Shown here: in pieces, positions 36,992 to 45,682 of the stretch
Layout: the number at the start of each line of letters is the position of its first letter
Position numbering within the stretch: the stretch's first letter is position 1
Assembly (NCBI RefSeq): GCF_000787375.1
Contig: NZ_JRJU01000017.1
Span: forward strand, 1 to 64,000
Origin: Halalkalibacter okhensis
GTDB taxonomy: Bacteria; Bacillota; Bacilli; Bacillales; Bacillaceae_D
DNA length: 64,000 nucleotides
Direction: 5' to 3'
Position numbers and translations under genes: made by a program
Notes under the pieces: generated by a model
Told to the model about the DNA's origin: nothing
Databases searched by the model: none
Seen by the model: only the letters and a program-made list of their open reading frames with translations

Positions 36992-37195
36992 CTACATCAA
37001 GCTGTGAATGTTCGTACGGTCAACGGAGACTAAGTCCCATTCTTGAAGAGGCGCTAACACGGTCGCAATGGTAGTAAGCTCTTGATCGGTCACAGTTGGT
37101 TTCACATTGTTGAAGCTCTTCGTCTTACGAATCGGGTTGCCCTCGTTGTCTTGACCATTTTCCAATCCTAGGATCAAGCGAGAATCGACTAGCAT
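36992..37195 (-). CDS. DUF1659 family protein
   Basis: A 67-residue protein of DUF1659, recognised by DSRLILGLENGQDNEGNP near the start, KTKSFNNVKPTVTDQEL, and the C-terminal region with LAPLQEWDLVSVDRTN. The start at 37195 follows GAGGAGGTG on the minus strand; the frame from 37213 starts upstream of that site and is rejected. It is first in the DUF1659-DUF2922-YvrJ set. Small paired DUF1659/DUF2922 proteins are widespread in Bacilli and of unknown role. Confidence 0.85.
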   Translation of the reverse strand: MLVDSRLILGLENGQDNEGNPIRKTKSFNNVKPTVTDQELTTIATVLAPLQEWDLVSVDRTNIHSLM

Positions 37196-37339
37196 CGTAT
37201 CACCTCCTCTCACCTTGTATATATAGCAAGGGGGGAGAAAGCGTTTAGAGGGGGAGAGATTTTTTTGTAAATAGGTGAATCTTTAGTTGTGGTAAAAAAA
37301 TCTCATGAATGAGGTTTGATCAAGTTAAGAGGTGGGTAT

Positions 37340-37420
37340 ATGTTGATGGTTGGTTTACTTGTTTGGAAGAGTCGTTATTTAAAGGCGCTTCGAATCCAGA
37401 GTAAGTGCCCAGTTCCATAA
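37340..37420 (+). CDS. Possible 26-residue peptide
   Basis: ATG 37340 follows AGAGGTGGG (37329-37336) and encodes a short hydrophobic then basic peptide (VGLLVWKSRYLKALRIQSK). It may be a real leader or small membrane peptide, or chance. No terminator follows it directly; the chemoreceptor gene begins 26 bases later, so it could be a leader peptide of that transcript. Confidence 0.3.
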   Translation: MLMVGLLVWKSRYLKALRIQSKCPVP

Positions 37421-37446
37421 TATAAAGAAAAAGAGGGGTTAACACT

Positions 37447-38742
37447 ATGTTTCAATCGCTAGAGAAAATGAAGTTTTTTAAAACAATAAAGCTTAAATTA
37501 CTCATTATTGTCGTTTTGAGCAGTGTGGTCGGGGCTCCTATATCCGGTTTTATTAATTCAATATTGAGTCGAAATGAAATGGTAGGGGGAGGGGTTCTCG
37601 CTACTGTGACTTTTTTAGTTAATATATTAACAATTCCAGTTTTAGTTGTTGTGTTTTCTCATTATTTTATCACAAAGAGGATCGAGAAAATTAACCAAAA
37701 GCTAGTTGAGTTTGATAAAGGGAACTTTGACTATGAAATAAAAGACAGGTGGAATGATGAGATTGGTTTACTTGGACAAAATGTGTCGCACCTAGCATCC
37801 AATTTATCTAAGTCACTTGATGATTTTAATAGACATTCATCTCGTGTTGCGACAGGGACCATTGATTTTAAGCGAGTGTTTAGTGAGCTAAAGCTAAGGA
37901 ACAGTCAGCAGAATGCATTGCTTGAAGCAGTTAATAAAAGTAATTCTGATGTATTTAAAACCTTTGATGAAACGAATTCGGTTATTAGTGAGGTAGCAAG
38001 CGTTGTAGATGATGCAGCAAGAACCGTTGAAAGTTTAAATGACCGTTCCACCACCTCGAGCAAGCTGGCCAATGATAGTCAGCAAACATTGGTCACTATT
38101 GATAGTCAGTTTAACGATATCCAGCATGAGTCTCAGGAAACAGAGCGTTTTGTTGAAGGATTGATGATCAAGACATCTGAAATTTCCAGCGTTATCGAGA
38201 TTATTAAAAATATAGCTGACCAAACCAATTTATTAGCATTAAATGCAACGATCGAAGCAGCAAGAGCTGGCGAACATGGGAAAGGCTTCTCAGTTGTTGC
38301 TGAAGAAGTTAGGAATTTAGCGGATCATTCTCTAATTGCGACTGAGCAAATAAGTAAGACAGTTGAATCGATTAAACAAGATGTTGGGCAAGTGGCAATT
38401 TCAATGAATAAATCTCGAGTAGAGATTGAAGAAGGGAAAAAAATGTTCTCACATGTACATAATGGCATTCATCAAGTGCTAGAACAACTGAAGCAATTTT
38501 CAGAGGAGGTAAGTGAGATCTCTTCAATGATGGAAGAGGTCAATGCAAGCAGTCAAGAGATTTCTTCAATCATGGAAAATTCAAAATCGCTTGTTGAGCA
38601 AAATGAAAAAAGTTTCAATTCTTACAATGAGATTCAATTAGAAGTAGATGAATCAATTAAAGAAGGAAGTATACAAGTTCAGGCATTAGTTGAGAATGTT
38701 GAAGAATTAGAAAGTGAACTAGTAGAGAGAGCTGCGTCTTAG
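37447..38742 (+). CDS. Methyl-accepting chemotaxis-type receptor without sensor domain
   Basis: A 431-residue receptor. Two membrane segments (about 12-38 and 50-75) enclose only a dozen or so outside residues. They are followed by a HAMP domain (about 76-130) and a long coiled-coil signalling domain with the hairpin tip [34 protein letters not shown] (given here in two halves: [20 protein letters not shown] and [14 protein letters not shown]). It should signal to CheA/CheW. With no periplasmic-type sensor it may respond to membrane state, ions, or a partner protein. GAGGGG (37433-37438) precedes ATG 37447. It is monocistronic. Confidence 0.9.
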   Translation: MFQSLEKMKFFKTIKLKLLIIVVLSSVVGAPISGFINSILSRNEMVGGGVLATVTFLVNILTIPVLVVVFSHYFITKRIEKINQKLVEFDKGNFDYEIKDRWNDEIGLLGQNVSHLASNLSKSLDDFNRHSSRVATGTIDFKRVFSELKLRNSQQNALLEAVNKSNSDVFKTFDETNSVISEVASVVDDAARTVESLNDRSTTSSKLANDSQQTLVTIDSQFNDIQHESQETERFVEGLMIKTSEISSVIEIIKNIADQTNLLALNATIEAARAGEHGKGFSVVAEEVRNLADHSLIATEQISKTVESIKQDVGQVAISMNKSRVEIEEGKKMFSHVHNGIHQVLEQLKQFSEEVSEISSMMEEVNASSQEISSIMENSKSLVEQNEKSFNSYNEIQLEVDESIKEGSIQVQALVENVEELESELVERAAS

Positions 38743-38924
38743 AGACAATATTGCATTGACAGGTTTTTAAACTTCTATTTGTCTACTGGATTGTTTGCAT
38801 ATGACTGAAATAAAGTTATTACTTCTAAGGTTCCCCCCAATTTTTCTAAAATTGTGGTCTTCACCTAAACGAAATTTTCATCTGGACATACAATATAACA
38901 TCACTGGTGGAAGGAGGGGGAAGA

Positions 38925-39089
38925 ATGTATAACTATGGATACGGATATGGCTGCGGTTATGATGCTCCAATGGTTGCAGGCGCGTATCAACAACCAGGAA
39001 GAGGAACAGGATTTGCGTTAATCGTCGTTCTGTTCATTTTATTAATTATTGTTGGTGCTGCTTTTGTAGATGATAAGAAGCGCTGCTAA
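38925..39089 (+). CDS. YjcZ/SscA-like small sporulation-type membrane peptide
   Basis: A 54-residue protein: a Tyr/Gly-rich head ([19 protein letters not shown]), a linker, and a C-terminal hydrophobic segment ending in Lys/Arg/Cys ([18 protein letters not shown]). This is the YjcZ-family layout, whose members include SscA, involved in spore coat assembly and germination in B. subtilis. AAGGAGGGGG (38911-38920) lies right before ATG 38925; an upstream GTG (38907) would sit before that site and is rejected. The gene stands alone and is followed by a perfect palindromic terminator. Confidence 0.85.
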   Translation: MYNYGYGYGCGYDAPMVAGAYQQPGRGTGFALIVVLFILLIIVGAAFVDDKKRC

Positions 39090-39110
39090 TGGAGTGCCGC
39101 TAAAAGCTAA

Positions 39111-39140
39111 AAGCCTTCTATGAGATCTCATAGAAGGCTT
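39111..39140. terminator. Perfect 30-base palindromic terminator
   Basis: AAGCCTTCTATGAGA and its exact complement meet at the centre. It lies between converging genes, so it may act both ways. CCTTCTATGAG is also the 5' arm of the inner stem of the structured repeat at 45371. Confidence 0.75.
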
Positions 39141-39178
39141 AATTTGTGAATGACGCTAGTGCTCTAGGAAAAGAGAGG

Positions 39179-39973
39179 TTACTGCGTAATCATTTTCAGC
39201 ATGGCATCAGCCCATAGCTTGTGCCCTTCTGCGTTTGGTCTTGCATTTTCTACGTAATCGTTTAAAGCTTCATCATCTGTTGAAGGCCAATGGGGCCAGT
39301 GATCTACATAAAGGATGTTGTTTGTCTGGGCAAATTGTTTAAGTTGTTCCAATTGGGTTAAATAAAAATTGGCGCCAAAAAGTGGATTTGGTGGTATTAA
39401 GACAATAACGGTTTCAGGTAAACTTGTGCTTAGTGATTGTAGCAAAAGGTCAATCGCGTCGATTGAGTCTTCAAGACGAACGTGGCCATTGTCATTTAAT
39501 ATGAATGGTTCAAAAAAAAGAACATCGGGTTGGCTTTTTACTACTTGTTGAAGATAGTTCCCTCTTAAAACATCGATAGAAAAGGTTCCTTCAGCATTAA
39601 TGACAGTCAAATTGATAGCTGGTGCTTGGTAGTGGGTCGTTAGTTTAGAGTGTAATAAATAGGGCCAAGACTCATTCGGCTGATTGTCCAATTCGATCGA
39701 TGTTGACCCGAAAACAGTAATATCAAGCTCGTGACTTTCAATAGAGTTTGTCCATTCGTGTAGTAGACCTGAGAAAGCGAGTTCGCTTTGCTCCACATCT
39801 TTCTCAACGGATTCAATTACTATACCTGCTGTTAACGCAGCGGATTCTTCGGCAATAAGATCCAACTTCTGTTGATAGTAAAAGTGACCACCAACAATGA
39901 TGGCGAGTGCGAAAAAGATACTACTGAAAAATAGAAATAATTTCAAAATAAACGTGCCGCCTTTCTTAATCAT
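39179..39973 (-). CDS. Membrane-anchored SGNH/GDSL-like hydrolase
   Basis: About 264 residues with one N-terminal membrane segment (FILKLFLFFSSIFFALAIIV), then an extracellular SGNH-like domain. Block I reads VFGSTSIEL instead of the usual GDSL/GDS form, Ser remaining in place. The later blocks are recognisable as VLFFEPFILND, IPPNPLFGANFYLTQ, and DHWPHWPS plus the terminal ARPNAEGHKLWADAM with the catalytic His. The fold suggests an esterase or O-acyl transferase partner for wall or capsule polymers. The start is uncertain (39973 or 40003; neither has a clear ribosome site). A TATAAT on the minus strand (40045-40040) rules out the longest frame from 40075. Confidence 0.7.
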   Translation of the reverse strand: MIKKGGTFILKLFLFFSSIFFALAIIVGGHFYYQQKLDLIAEESAALTAGIVIESVEKDVEQSELAFSGLLHEWTNSIESHELDITVFGSTSIELDNQPNESWPYLLHSKLTTHYQAPAINLTVINAEGTFSIDVLRGNYLQQVVKSQPDVLFFEPFILNDNGHVRLEDSIDAIDLLLQSLSTSLPETVIVLIPPNPLFGANFYLTQLEQLKQFAQTNNILYVDHWPHWPSTDDEALNDYVENARPNAEGHKLWADAMLKMITQ

Positions 39974-40242
39974 ACTTAGACTATTTGTTGGGTGTTTTGT
40001 CATAATAAAGAAGAAAAATAGGGTAAATAGACTAGTGTTATTATAATAGAGTTTGTGATAGAACGGAATAAACAATGGAGAAAAATGTTGAATTTGGTAG
40101 GAATATTTTAGTTAAAGTCGAATGGTGGAAGAAAGAATCTATTGAAATGTAAAAAAATGTATAGGAATGTAGTTAGATATGTAGTTTTTATTGTATACTT
40201 GTGTAAGTGAAAAGAAAAGGAGAAAAGGAGATTGCTAAACTT

Positions 40243-42057
40243 ATGAAGTTATTTAAAAGTGGCAAAGTTTTTTTGTTGTTGATCTTGGCGTTTGTAACGA
40301 TGCCGCAGCTTGCATTTGCGGAAAGTTGCGAAGTGGGAGATTGTAAGAATCCGCCTTATCATGAAGTAAACAAACTATTAACAGAAAAGGCGTTAGAACA
40401 TCATGTTCCACCAGAGATTGTAAAGGCAATCGCCTATATTGAATCTGATTGGGATCAATTTAAAAATGGCAAGCCTCATGTGAGTAGCGATGGCGGTATT
40501 GGCATTATGCAAATTACGGACAATGAACAGCATTTTAATTTTGACACAAAAAAATTAAAATACGACATTGAATACAACATTGAGGCAGGTATTCAAGTTC
40601 TAAAGTACAATTTTGAACAACGAAGCGGAAGAGACTTGCCGAAAATAAATGATATGAATCCTGATGTCATTGAGCATTGGTATTTTGCGGTCATGGCATA
40701 TAATGGTACGGTGCATGCCAACAGTCCACTCTTTAGAAGTGGAGATAACCAAGGCGAGAGAAACATGAATTCTTATCAAGATAAAGTATTTTCAAGAATT
40801 GCATCTAGTAATCCTGGTCTGAACTTGTATCGAGAATTAAATGAAGTGAAGCTATCAGACTTAGATTATAGAAGCAATCATATATTAGGATTTAAAAAAA
40901 ATTCGTATGAAATCAATCGCCCGTTGCAAAAAACGAGACATCTTTTTAAAGAAGATGACTTAGTGATGTCAAGTCCTAACTTAAATGTAAGAGTTAGTCC
41001 GACAGCGACAGCGCGGTCTTTGGGTACAATCGGAAATCAAAATGTATTAACGATTCAAGATGAGTTCTCTTATGATGAAAATAAGCAGCAGCACCGAAAC
41101 AATCATTTTGTATGGTACCCGGTACAGACAAAAGGAAGTAAACTAGAGGGATATGTTGCATCAAGTAATCTCGAGCACATTGGAGAGAGAGTACGTGGAG
41201 CCAGTCGATATGAGACAGCGACTGCTATCTCAAAGCGAGGTTGGGCTGAAGGGGCAGATACGGTCATCATATCAACTGGAGCCGATTATCCTGATGCTTT
41301 AGCAGGGGCTCCGCTTGCATACAAATTAGATGCTCCTATCTTACTAACGAGAAAAGATACGCTTCATTCTGCTACGGCAAGTGAGATTAATAGATTAGGT
41401 GCGAAAAAGGCGATTATTTTAGGGGGAACCGGAGCGGTTTCGTCTGATGTTGAAAAGAGTCTTAAAGGAATGGGATTAAAGGTCGATCGCATTGGTGGTA
41501 GTCAGCGTTACGAAACAGCGCAATTGATTGCCAAGGAGCTTGGAAGCAAGGAAGGGAAAGCGATAATTGCCTATGGACGTAACTTCCCAGATGCATTAGC
41601 GATTGCTCCATATGCAGCACAAAATGGGTATCCCATTTTACTAACGGATACAGACAAGCTGGCTTCAGCTACAACTAAGGCTTTATCAGATAATCGGATA
41701 AAAGAAACGGTCGTTGTGGGTGGAACAGGGGCTATTTCTAATGGCGTAGTAAGCAATCTTCCAAAACCAACTCGTATTAATGGAAGTGACAGGTACGAGA
41801 CAGCGGCCAAAATTGTGAGTGAACTGCAAACAGCAAAGGGACAAGACCAAGTATTTGTGGCAACTGGAACGAACTTTGCTGATGCACTCACAGGTTCTGT
41901 GTTAGCTGCAAAAGAAGGAGCACCCATTTTGTTAGCGGGCCGAAACAGCTTGCATACTGAAGTTGAGAAAGTCATTAACCATAATCATTTATCTTACTTT
42001 AACGTGCTAGGCGGTCAAACCGCTGTTAGCGATGAAATTGTTATTCAATTAAAGTAA
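40243..42057 (+). CDS. Secreted lytic transglycosylase with SH3 and three CWB2 modules
   Basis: A 604-residue exported protein. The signal peptide (about 1-28) ends at LAFAES. An SLT-type muramidase domain follows (about 35-185) with catalytic Glu in AIAYIESDWDQF and the GIGIMQIT motif. An SH3-like domain (about 245-310) carries LNVRVSPTATARSLG. Three CWB2 modules (about 316-604) each open with a G-x-x-RYETA motif and contain a PDALA/ADALT box and a VxGGTxAxS box. It should cleave glycan strands while bound to an anionic wall polymer. ATG 40243 is 12 bases after AAGGAG; the frame from GTG 40207 overlaps the promoter region. First of five CWB2 proteins in this island. Confidence 0.92.
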   Translation: MKLFKSGKVFLLLILAFVTMPQLAFAESCEVGDCKNPPYHEVNKLLTEKALEHHVPPEIVKAIAYIESDWDQFKNGKPHVSSDGGIGIMQITDNEQHFNFDTKKLKYDIEYNIEAGIQVLKYNFEQRSGRDLPKINDMNPDVIEHWYFAVMAYNGTVHANSPLFRSGDNQGERNMNSYQDKVFSRIASSNPGLNLYRELNEVKLSDLDYRSNHILGFKKNSYEINRPLQKTRHLFKEDDLVMSSPNLNVRVSPTATARSLGTIGNQNVLTIQDEFSYDENKQQHRNNHFVWYPVQTKGSKLEGYVASSNLEHIGERVRGASRYETATAISKRGWAEGADTVIISTGADYPDALAGAPLAYKLDAPILLTRKDTLHSATASEINRLGAKKAIILGGTGAVSSDVEKSLKGMGLKVDRIGGSQRYETAQLIAKELGSKEGKAIIAYGRNFPDALAIAPYAAQNGYPILLTDTDKLASATTKALSDNRIKETVVVGGTGAISNGVVSNLPKPTRINGSDRYETAAKIVSELQTAKGQDQVFVATGTNFADALTGSVLAAKEGAPILLAGRNSLHTEVEKVINHNHLSYFNVLGGQTAVSDEIVIQLK

Positions 42058-42065
42058 TGACTCAG

Positions 42066-42105
42066 AAATGAGCAGTCTGTCATTAGCCAGGCTGCTCATT
42101 TTTTT
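42066..42105 (+). terminator. Terminator after the transglycosylase gene
   Basis: AATGAGCAG (42067-42075) pairs with CTGCTCATT (42092-42100), followed by a run of T. Confidence 0.75.
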
Positions 42106-42145
42106 GTTATAATCCGTTTAGACAAACGAGTAGAGGGGTATAAAC

Positions 42146-43288
42146 ATGAATAAGCGGAAAGTTATGACGGTATTTGGCACGAGGCCGGAAGCGATTAAGA
42201 TGGCACCATTAGTACTTGAACTTGATCAACATGAAGACATTGAGTCTGTTGTTACGGTGACGGGGCAGCATCGTGAAATGCTTGATCAAGTGTTAGCCAT
42301 TTTCGGTGTTACACCGGATCATGATTTGAATATTATGAAGAGTCAACAAACTTTAGTGGATGTCACAACAAATGCTTTACAAGGGTTAGATGCGATTATT
42401 AAAGAAGTGAAACCTGATATTGTCTTGGTTCATGGGGACACAACGACAACATTTGTTGCCAGCCTTGCAGCATTTTATAACCAAGTAGCGGTTGGCCATG
42501 TAGAGGCAGGGCTCAGAACGTGGAATAAATATTCGCCATTCCCTGAAGAAGTGAATCGACAAGTAACTGGAGTGATAGCGGATCTGCACTTTGCGCCAAC
42601 GAAAAAGTCAGCAGAAAACCTTTTAGCCGAAAATAAGGATAAGAACTCGATTTTCATTACAGGAAATACAGCTATAGATGCATTAAAAACAACGGTTACA
42701 ACAGACTATCATCATCCAGTCCTTGAAAAAGTTGGAGATGATAAGCTCATTCTTTTAACAGCACATCGCCGGGAGAATTTAGGAGAGCCTATGCGCAATA
42801 TGTTTAGAGCCATTAAACAAATTGTCGATGAGCACGATGATGTACAAGTTGTTTATCCTGTTCATTTAAATCCTGCAGTTCGAGAAGCGGCGAATGAAAT
42901 CTTCGGTACAGACGAAAGAATTCATTTGATTGAGCCTTTAGGTGTGAAAGACTTCCATAACTTTATGGATCAAGCGTACTTAATCTTAACAGATTCAGGC
43001 GGAGTTCAAGAGGAAGCTCCATCTTTAGGAACGCCTGTATTAGTGTTACGTGATACGACGGAGCGCCCAGAAGGAATTGATGCAGGGACATTAAAGCTAG
43101 CTGGAACGAACCAAGATCATATTTACTCGTTAATAAAAGAGCTATTAACCGATTCTGATGTGTATGCAGCGATGTCGCAGGCGTCAAACCCGTACGGTGA
43201 CGGACAAGCATCCAAACGAATTGTTGATGTGATTAAATATCACTTTGAATTAAATGACGAACGTCCGAACGATTTTATCGTTTCATAG
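42146..43288 (+). CDS. mnaA: UDP-N-acetylglucosamine 2-epimerase (non-hydrolysing)
   Basis: A 380-residue enzyme of the WecB/MnaA family that converts UDP-GlcNAc to UDP-ManNAc. Recognisable stretches are VFGTRPEAIKMAPLV at the N-terminus (about 7-21), VHGDTTT, GHVEAGLRTWNKYSPFPEE (about 115-133), LTAHRREN and TDSGGVQEEAPSLG (about 288-301). It is cytoplasmic and supplies ManNAc both for wall teichoic acid linkage units and, with the WecC-like dehydrogenase at 52.3 kb, for ManNAcA. GAGGGG precedes ATG 42146. It is flanked by terminators and thus its own unit inside the CWB2 island. Confidence 0.94.
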   Translation: MNKRKVMTVFGTRPEAIKMAPLVLELDQHEDIESVVTVTGQHREMLDQVLAIFGVTPDHDLNIMKSQQTLVDVTTNALQGLDAIIKEVKPDIVLVHGDTTTTFVASLAAFYNQVAVGHVEAGLRTWNKYSPFPEEVNRQVTGVIADLHFAPTKKSAENLLAENKDKNSIFITGNTAIDALKTTVTTDYHHPVLEKVGDDKLILLTAHRRENLGEPMRNMFRAIKQIVDEHDDVQVVYPVHLNPAVREAANEIFGTDERIHLIEPLGVKDFHNFMDQAYLILTDSGGVQEEAPSLGTPVLVLRDTTERPEGIDAGTLKLAGTNQDHIYSLIKELLTDSDVYAAMSQASNPYGDGQASKRIVDVIKYHFELNDERPNDFIVS

Positions 43289-43301
43289 GTAAACGCCATC
43301 G

Positions 43302-43345
43302 AAACTTCAATTTCTCATTTATTAGAGAAATTGGAGTTTTTTTTC
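43302..43345 (+). terminator. Terminator after mnaA
   Basis: AAACTTCAATTTCTC (43302-43316) pairs with GAGAAATTGGAGTTT (43325-43339), with one wobble, followed by T. Confidence 0.85.
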
Positions 43346-43511
43346 TGTGCTTTTCCTTAGGAAATCCGAAGATTCGACACTGATGTAGCGCTGATTGTAG
43401 CAAATGTGAGAAAAAATGAACAAAATTCCCTACTATTCACCAAACTATTAAATGAGTATAATAGATTTTATAAGTATTTTGTAGAACTTTGAAAAATCAA
43501 GGAGGAGGAGT

Positions 43512-45236
43512 ATGTCTATTAAGAAAAATAGCTGGATTGTCTTGACAATCGCTCTTATTTTCACGTTGTTTCACACTGCTCACACGGTGAGTGCTAATAC
43601 GATTTCGGAACGAATTTCTGGTTCAGATCGAATTGGAACAGCGATTGAAATTTCGAAAAAGGGCTTTTCAAGTAGTTCAGCAGTAATTATCGCGAGATCT
43701 GATGAACCAGCCGATGCGTTAGCTGCTTCAAGTCTCGTAGCAGCAAAGAATGCCCCGATTTTGCTTTCAAGACAAGGAAGCTTAGATGACCGAGTGTTAG
43801 CTGAGATTCGTCGTCTTGGTGCAGATACGGTATACGTTCTAGGTGGAAAAGCTGCCATTAGTGATTCTGTCGTCAATCGTTTAAAAAGTGGTGGCGTAAA
43901 AGAAGTGAAGCGAGTATCAGGGTCAGATCGCTTCCAAACGGCAAATGAAATTAATAAGGAAGCGGGATTGACAAATAAGGATACCGCAATTCTTGTCAAT
44001 GGTTTAACGGTTGCTGATGCTCTATCTGCTTCTAGTGTTGTTGCCAACAAAAATCTGCCAATCTATTTGGCTCGTCAAGATAGATTGCCGGTTAATTTGC
44101 CTTCATCTGTCAAAAATGTCGTGATCTTTGGTGGGACGGTAGCCATTAACTCAAACGTTGAGCAGCAATTGAAGAACAAAGGGATAAAGGTAACCCGTAT
44201 TTCGGGTTCTGATCGGTTTGCAACGAGTGTGGAAGCGGCAAAATGGGCTAAGCTTTCGGGCGATAAAAACATTGTTGTAAGAGGAACACCTGTTAGCAGC
44301 CAAGCCGAAGATTACCCAGATGCTGTTGCGGCTTCTGGCTTAGCAAAACAATACAAGGCGCCGATTCTTTTAACTCGTCCAGAGAGAGCATCGGATTCAG
44401 TCATTAATTACATTCAATCATCGAATAAAAGCACGACGGTCATTGGTGGAACGATGGCTGTTGCTGATACGGTATTTAATGAACAGTCGGTTTCATATGG
44501 AACAGTAACATCAAGCACAACACTAAATGTTCGTAATAGCCCTAATGGGACGGTCATTGGACGCTTGGTAAGTGGCGCAAAAGTGGAGATCCATGAGAAG
44601 GTCAATGGTTGGGGTAAGATTCGTTACGGAAACCAATGGGGTTACGTAAGTCTTTCTTACATAAGAGAAGACTCGAAGCCACCAAGTAGTTCTGTTTTTA
44701 ATGAAATCATTGTTATTGACGCTGGTCACGGAGGTAGTGATCCAGGTGCTACAGCAAATGGCTTGCAAGAAAAAGAAGTCGTTTTAGATATCGCCCTTCG
44801 AGTAGAAAAGAAATTACGTGCTGCTGGGGCGAACGTTGTGATGACCAGAACAAATGATACGTTTATTGCGTTAGAGGAACGAGCGAATATTGCTAATCGT
44901 GCAAAAGCAAGTTCATTTATTAGTGTTCATGCTAATGCTGCTACTGAAGCAGCAAATGGATCAGAAACATACTGGCTAGCTGGAACGAGCGAAGATAGCA
45001 AGAAATTAGCTACTGCCATTCAAAAGCACCTAGTAAATGAATTAGGAACTCGGGATCGTGGCGTGAAGACAGCGAATTTCTCTGTACTTCGTAATACGAA
45101 TATGCCTGCTAGTTTAGTAGAAGTTGGTTTCTTAACGAACAAAGCTGAAGCTGATCGGATGAAGAAGAATGGCTTTAGAGAAAGCGCAGCAAATGGTATC
45201 TATAAAGGGATTGTAGAGTACTACAATAACAAATAA
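43512..45236 (+). CDS. N-acetylmuramoyl-L-alanine amidase with three CWB2 modules and SH3 domain
   Basis: A 574-residue exported amidase. The signal peptide is about 1-29 (ending HTVSANT). Three CWB2 modules follow (about 32-130, 133-225, 228-325), with G-SDR motifs ERISGSDRIG, KRVSGSDRFQ and TRISGSDRFA. Then an SH3 domain (about 330-395, TTLNVRNSPNGTVIG) and a zinc Amidase_3 domain (about 398-570) with IDAGHGGSDPG, LEERANIAN, SVHANAA and LVEVGFLTN. It resembles B. subtilis LytC/CwlB in the order CWB2 then amidase, with an added SH3. It cuts the stem peptide from muramic acid. GGAGGAGG precedes ATG 43512, and TATAAT (43457-43462) is a candidate -10. Confidence 0.94.
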   Translation: MSIKKNSWIVLTIALIFTLFHTAHTVSANTISERISGSDRIGTAIEISKKGFSSSSAVIIARSDEPADALAASSLVAAKNAPILLSRQGSLDDRVLAEIRRLGADTVYVLGGKAAISDSVVNRLKSGGVKEVKRVSGSDRFQTANEINKEAGLTNKDTAILVNGLTVADALSASSVVANKNLPIYLARQDRLPVNLPSSVKNVVIFGGTVAINSNVEQQLKNKGIKVTRISGSDRFATSVEAAKWAKLSGDKNIVVRGTPVSSQAEDYPDAVAASGLAKQYKAPILLTRPERASDSVINYIQSSNKSTTVIGGTMAVADTVFNEQSVSYGTVTSSTTLNVRNSPNGTVIGRLVSGAKVEIHEKVNGWGKIRYGNQWGYVSLSYIREDSKPPSSSVFNEIIVIDAGHGGSDPGATANGLQEKEVVLDIALRVEKKLRAAGANVVMTRTNDTFIALEERANIANRAKASSFISVHANAATEAANGSETYWLAGTSEDSKKLATAIQKHLVNELGTRDRGVKTANFSVLRNTNMPASLVEVGFLTNKAEADRMKKNGFRESAANGIYKGIVEYYNNK

Positions 45237-45251
45237 TTGTTCTATCATATT

Positions 45252-45288
45252 AAAAGCCTTCTATGTGAATTCATAGAAGGCTTTTTTT
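45252..45288 (+). terminator. Terminator after the amidase gene
   Basis: AAAAGCCTTCTATG pairs with CATAGAAGGCTTTT around TGAATT, followed by a T-run. The arm sequence is nearly that of the palindrome at 39111. Confidence 0.88.
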
Positions 45289-45335
45289 ACATTTAACAAC
45301 ATCAGCGTGAAAAGGGAAAAGTCGCTTTTAGCAAA

Positions 45336-45432
45336 TTCGAGGAAGCAGCAATGGCTTCACATGTTGCGCGCCTTCTATGAGACACCCACTCATAGCAGGC
45401 TTAAAACATGGCAACGGCTCCGTACATTGCTT
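45336..45432 (+). repeat. AACCCA-loop structured repeat, copy at 45.3 kb
   Basis: The outer helix is GCAATG (45348-45353) with CATTGC (45425-45430). The middle helix is GTTGC (45363-45367) with GCAAC (45411-45415). The inner stem CCTTCTATGAG (45371-45381) pairs with CTCATAGCAGG (45389-45399), one mismatch, across ACACCCA. The stem bases differ from the 61.6-kb copies but still pair. Upstream it has TGAAAAGGGAAAAGTCG, like the 5' arm of the hairpin at 45460. Confidence 0.7.
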
Positions 45433-45459
45433 AGAGTACCCATAAAAAGGAGAAAATCA

Positions 45460-45502
45460 GAAGGCAATGAAAAAGTCGTTTTTTTCTTTTTCATTGCCTT
45501 CT
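45460..45502 (+). terminator. 15-bp hairpin, terminator-like
   Basis: GAAGGCAATGAAAAA (45460-45474) pairs exactly with TTTTTCATTGCCTTC (45487-45501). Its sequence is close to the terminators at 47335 and 61992, forming a family of GGCACTGAAAAA-type hairpins. Confidence 0.65.
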
Positions 45503-45572
45503 TTGCGCTATTTCCCCTAGTTTCTTTTGATCGTTGAAAAGTAGGGAATTTCTATCTTTCCTCTAAAACAAG

Positions 45573-45682
45573 CGGACGGGATGGGGGCCGACTCCTGCAG
45601 GAGGGAAGGGCAGGTTGAAATCCACCGGCGCAGCCGGTTAGTTCAGCGCCCGCCTACGGGTGCGTGCCCCCCATCCCGGGAG
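45573..45682. repeat. GC-rich multi-hairpin intergenic element
   Basis: A block of about 110 bases far richer in GC than its surroundings. CGGGATGGGGGC (45577-45588) closes with GCCCCCCATCCCG (45666-45678). Inside lie the palindrome CTCCTGCAGGAG (45592-45603), the hairpin ACCGGC-GCA-GCCGGT (45624-45638) and a GCGCCCG/CGGGTGC stem. It resembles, from memory, the GC-rich palindromic intergenic repeats common in Bacillaceae genomes. No coding potential is evident. Confidence 0.6.

Noticed and set aside
45307-45537. 76-codon ORF after the amidase gene
   Set aside because: It runs through a structured-repeat copy and a hairpin and has no ribosome site.
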